DNA of 6,519 nt from Bacilli bacterium (lineage in GTDB: Bacteria; Bacillota_I; Bacilli_A; RFN20; CAG-826), in NCBI GenBank assembly GCA_024693415.1, contig JAILKX010000019.1:1-6519 (forward strand). The letters are read 5' to 3'. The notes below the pieces were generated by a model. It worked only from the letters and a program-made list of their open reading frames with translations, searched no databases and was not told where the DNA came from. Positions 4,743-6,519 of the stretch are shown here, one piece after another. The translations under genes were made by a program, and so were the position numbers. Each line of letters starts with the position of its first letter. The stretch's first letter is position 1.

Positions 4743-5279
4743 ATGTCGCACCTCATCGTCGCGGATCTCCATGGATCGGTATCCGCCGCCGCCAAACTCG
4801 AGTCCATCGTAAACGAGCGCAAGCCCGAATGCATTTTGCTGCTCGGCGACATCCTCCGCGGCGCCCCAGATGAAGACAATTACAGGGTCGCCAATATATT
4901 GAATTCCTTGCCCTGCGGCTTCATAGCCGTCAAGGGCAACTGCGATTACATGTCCGACAGGTATGCGTTAAACCACGATCTGCCGATCGACCGCGCCTTG
5001 AATCTATATGGCTGGCAGATCCATATGCAGCATTACCCATACGCCACGACCCCATCGCCCCGTTCTATATATCTATATGGGCACACGCACCGCAAAGAGC
5101 TTTGGGCGGTGAATGGAGGCGTGATCTGCAACCCGGGTTCCATCGCCTTGCCCCGCGATGGCGTCCCCTCTTACGCCGAGCTCGACCAGAAAGGCATCCG
5201 CCTGCTCGACGCAAACACCAGCGAAATCATCAAAGAGATACCCTTCTTAAATATGACGATTGATTCATATTCTCATTGA
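4743..5279 (+). CDS. YfcE/MJ0936-type metallophosphodiesterase
   Basis: From ATG 4743 the protein has 178 aa, close to the usual length of about 180 for this family. The frame is open further upstream (to 4653), but that extension overlaps the divergent gene and lacks family sequence. All metal-binding motifs are present: DLHG (D8, H10), GD (G35-D36), GNCD (65-68), H94/H97 in IHMQH, and GHTH (113-116), followed by the NPGSIALPRDGVPSYAELD segment (130-148) typical of YfcE. Such enzymes hydrolyse phosphodiesters with Mn or a similar metal; the physiological substrate is not settled for most members. There is no signal peptide, so it is cytoplasmic. GAGGA at 4725-4729 lies 13 nt before the ATG, and a TATAAT at 4730-4735 is only 7 nt before it. 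The end of the gene overlaps a repressor-type operator (5251-5270). The stop is TGA 5277-5279. Confidence 0.9.
   Translation: MSHLIVADLHGSVSAAAKLESIVNERKPECILLLGDILRGAPDEDNYRVANILNSLPCGFIAVKGNCDYMSDRYALNHDLPIDRALNLYGWQIHMQHYPYATTPSPRSIYLYGHTHRKELWAVNGGVICNPGSIALPRDGVPSYAELDQKGIRLLDANTSEIIKEIPFLNMTIDSYSH
5251..5270 (+). promoter_or_regulatory. ArsR-type operator O1 (within the phosphodiesterase 3' end)
   Basis: ATATGACGATTGATTCATAT is a near-palindrome that differs by one base (C for A at position 7) from the ATATGAA-N6-TTCATAT core of the next site. It matches the TGAA-N6-TTCA inverted repeat bound by SmtB/CzrA/CadC-type repressors. It encodes roughly residues 170-176 of the phosphodiesterase and lies at about -59 to -40 of the predicted arsR promoter. 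Confidence 0.55.
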
Positions 5280-5303
5280 AATATGAAAATTTGTTCATAT
5301 AAT
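5276..5303 (+). promoter_or_regulatory. Promoter of the arsR-metal ATPase operon
   Basis: TTGAAA (5276-5281, five of six) and a perfect TATAAT (5298-5303) are separated by 16 bp. Initiation is expected near 5310. Operator O2 covers the spacer between the two boxes, touching the last -35 base and the first three -10 bases, so a bound repressor would exclude RNA polymerase or hold it in a closed complex. Confidence 0.8.
5281..5300 (+). promoter_or_regulatory. ArsR-type operator O2 (in the promoter spacer)
   Basis: ATATGAAAATTTGTTCATAT has perfect 7-bp arms (ATATGAA/TTCATAT) around a 6-bp centre, the canonical TGAA-N6-TTCA operator form of zinc-sensing ArsR/SmtB repressors. Its position inside the promoter makes it the main repression site. 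Its left arm also pairs with the right arm of O1 (TTCATATT at 5264-5271 with AATATGAA at 5279-5286). Confidence 0.82.
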
Positions 5304-5314
5304 TAGACTCGTAA

Positions 5315-5334
5315 ATATGAATTTTCGTTCATGT
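5315..5334 (+). promoter_or_regulatory. ArsR-type operator O3 (downstream of the start site)
   Basis: ATATGAATTTTCGTTCATGT keeps the TGAA-N6-TTCA core, with one arm mismatch near the right end. It lies at about +6 to +25, ending 2 nt before the AAGGAGG ribosome-binding site of arsR. Site starts are 30 and 34 bp apart, roughly three helical turns, so dimers on all three sites would sit on a similar face of the DNA. Confidence 0.72.
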
Positions 5335-5350
5335 TTAAGGAGGTCTAGTT

Positions 5351-5644
5351 ATGCCAAACGTCCCAACCGATAAGATCATCGACAAGATGGAGAATATGCT
5401 GAACATCGCAAGCGACTCCACCCGCCTCAAGATCATGTACGCCTTAAGCGAAGGCGAGCGCAACGTATCGGAAATCGTCGAAGCGGTGGGCGCGTCGCAA
5501 TCTTTGATCTCCCACCAACTCAAAGTCCTTAGGAAGGCGAACCTCGTAAGCACGAGGAAGCAGGGGACCAAGGTCTTTTACAAATTGAGCGACGACCACG
5601 TCATAAAGCTATTGGATGTGGTCTATGAGCACGTCACGGAGTAA
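5351..5644 (+). CDS. ArsR/SmtB-family metal-sensing repressor, alpha-5 zinc-site type (CzrA/SmtB-like)
   Basis: This is a 97-aa winged-helix repressor with an excellent SD (AAGGAGG, 5337-5343, 7-nt spacing). The HTH is at about 38-63: VSEIVEAVGASQSLISHQLKVLRKANLV, with the SxxSHQLxxLRxAxLV recognition-helix signature. The wing is at about 66-80 (VSTRKQGTKVFYKLS). The C-terminal helix carries D81-x-H83 and H94-x-x-E97. The spacing is identical to the alpha-5 site of Synechococcus SmtB (D104, H106, H117, E120), which is the inter-subunit zinc sensor. The alpha-3 ELCVCD-type cysteine motif of CadC/ArsR is absent; the protein has no cysteine at all. It should therefore sense Zn(II) (or Co/Ni) and not arsenite. 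It likely represses its own operon through the three upstream operators and is released by metal. The ATPase gene starts 6 nt after its stop. Confidence 0.93.
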   Translation: MPNVPTDKIIDKMENMLNIASDSTRLKIMYALSEGERNVSEIVEAVGASQSLISHQLKVLRKANLVSTRKQGTKVFYKLSDDHVIKLLDVVYEHVTE

Positions 5645-5650
5645 AGGACA

Positions 5651-6519
5651 ATGGAACACGAAGAAGAGGAAAGATCCTTAAGGGATTATGTTTTCTTAGG
5701 CGCAAGGGCCGCCATCGCAATCGCCCTCATCTTAGTCGGCAAGCTCTGGCTTACCGAGGAGAATTACCCATGGTACGTAAATCTCATCGTCATGGGCCTC
5801 GCCTACATCGTCGTCGCCTATGACATCTTCATCAAGGCGATCAAAAACGCCTTCATCGAGCATGAGTTCTTCGACGAATGCACCTTGATGATCGTCGCTA
5901 GCTTAGGCGCCTTCGCCATCAGGGCATTCGGCCCCGAGCACAACGAATACCTCGAAGGCGTATTGGTCATGCTGCTCTACCAGATCGGCGAGCTATTCGA
6001 AGATTTGGCCGCCGATAAATCCCGCGACGCCATCACCAAAGCCATCGACCTCCGCGAGGAGAAGGCCAAAGTCATAACAAAGCAAGGCATCGTCGAAAAG
6101 CACGCCGATGACCTCCAGGTCGGCGACGTCATCATGGTCGGCGCCGGCATGAAGATCCTCGCCGACGGCGACATCGTCGAAGGCAGTGGCGAGATCGACG
6201 AATCCTCGCTCACGGGCGAGTTCAACCCCGTCTCGAAATCGATAGGCGCCCGCGTCAATTCGGGCTCGCTATTATCCTCGGGTTCCATCAAGGTCGAGGT
6301 CAAAAGGGCCTACGAGGACTCGACGGTCGCAAAGCTATTGGACCTCATCGAGAACTCGAGCGAAAGGAAGTCCAAATCCACGAGGTTCATCGATCGCTTT
6401 TCGCGAATTTACGCACCCGTGGTCACCGGATTAGCCGTCCTCATCGCCGTCTTGCCCCCGTTATTCATCGGCATAGGCGATGGATCCGTCTGGGCCAGGT
6501 GGCTCTATTCGGCCCTATC
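5651..6519 (+). CDS. P1B-type heavy-metal-exporting ATPase (ZntA/CadA-like), 3'-truncated
   Basis: The frame is open from ATG 5651 to the window end (289 complete codons). AAAGGA at 5643-5648 overlaps the arsR stop but is only 2 nt from the ATG, so translation is probably coupled to arsR. The usual N-terminal CxxC heavy-metal-binding domain is missing; only a short acidic start MEHEEEERS is present. Membrane helices are visible at about 14-34, 42-62, 76-93 and 100-115. The actuator domain follows (about 135-225), with GDVIMVGAG, ADGDIVEG and ESSLTGEFNPVSK; the catalytic TGE is at 188-190. Another helix pair begins at about 254-275, with APVVTGLAVLIAV. The window stops at WLYSAL, just before the expected CPC ion-binding motif, and the DKTGT phosphorylation site lies beyond. 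Pairing with an alpha-5 zinc-type ArsR points to Zn(II) export (Cd/Co/Pb possible). Confidence 0.92.
   Translation, partial: MEHEEEERSLRDYVFLGARAAIAIALILVGKLWLTEENYPWYVNLIVMGLAYIVVAYDIFIKAIKNAFIEHEFFDECTLMIVASLGAFAIRAFGPEHNEYLEGVLVMLLYQIGELFEDLAADKSRDAITKAIDLREEKAKVITKQGIVEKHADDLQVGDVIMVGAGMKILADGDIVEGSGEIDESSLTGEFNPVSKSIGARVNSGSLLSSGSIKVEVKRAYEDSTVAKLLDLIENSSERKSKSTRFIDRFSRIYAPVVTGLAVLIAVLPPLFIGIGDGSVWARWLYSAL

Noticed and set aside
5264..5286. TTCATATT/AATATGAA hairpin as a terminator of the phosphodiesterase gene
   Set aside because: The stem is almost all A/T with no following T-tract; it is fully explained as adjoining half-sites of operators O1 and O2.
1..6519. CRISPR array, insertion sequence, phage or toxin-antitoxin module
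   Set aside because: No spaced direct repeats, transposase or integrase frames, terminal inverted repeats or paired small toxin/antitoxin genes are visible; all larger genes are accounted for.

Overview
The window looks like chromosomal DNA of a Gram-positive bacterium (Bacillota), probably from an uncultured or divergent Bacilli-type lineage. Three things point there. The order rlmB - sigma factor - rpmG - secE - nusG is the classic Firmicutes rlmB-(yacP)-sigH-rpmG-secE-nusG block. One protein carries a lipoprotein signal of Gram-positive type. Good Shine-Dalgarno (SD) sites (AAGGAGG) are common. Coding regions strongly favour C in the third codon position (ATC, GAC, CTC, GCC). TGG encodes Trp and TGA is used as a stop, so this is code 11 and not the Mycoplasma code. 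The species cannot be named from the sequence alone.

Layout. (1) 1-579: the C-terminal part of an RlmB-type rRNA 2'-O-methyltransferase, closed by a strong intrinsic terminator. (2) 641-1441: a new transcription start with a possible 20-residue hydrophobic leader peptide, then a very divergent SigH-like sigma factor of 218 aa. (3) 1591-2591: a housekeeping unit rpmG-secE-nusG with its own TTGACA promoter and a terminator hairpin. (4) 2598-4094: a lipoprotein of the UshA-like 5'-nucleotidase/metallophosphatase family, standing where rplK-rplA would usually follow. (5) 4102-4695, minus strand: an unrecognised acidic helical protein, tail to tail with the nucleotidase and head to head with the next gene. 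(6) 4743-5279: a YfcE/MJ0936-type phosphodiesterase. (7) 5251-6519: a metal-resistance operon. Its SmtB/CzrA-like ArsR repressor has an intact alpha-5 zinc site and is followed by a P1B-type heavy-metal ATPase that is cut by the window end.

How it works together. Regions 1-3 serve ribosome modification, transcription control, ribosome assembly and secretion. Regions 4-6 hold two different metallophosphoesterases flanking an unknown gene. Region 7 reads as a self-regulated zinc (or cadmium/cobalt) export circuit. Three copies of an ATATGAA-N6-TTCATAT operator lie 30-34 bp apart across a near-consensus promoter, and the first copy is embedded in the end of the phosphodiesterase coding sequence.

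The most interesting points are the triple operator array, the divergent sigma factor with its possible leader peptide, the hairpin after nusG that may be both a terminator and the 5' end of the next mRNA, and the unrecognised 197-aa gene. No wholly new multi-gene system is evident.
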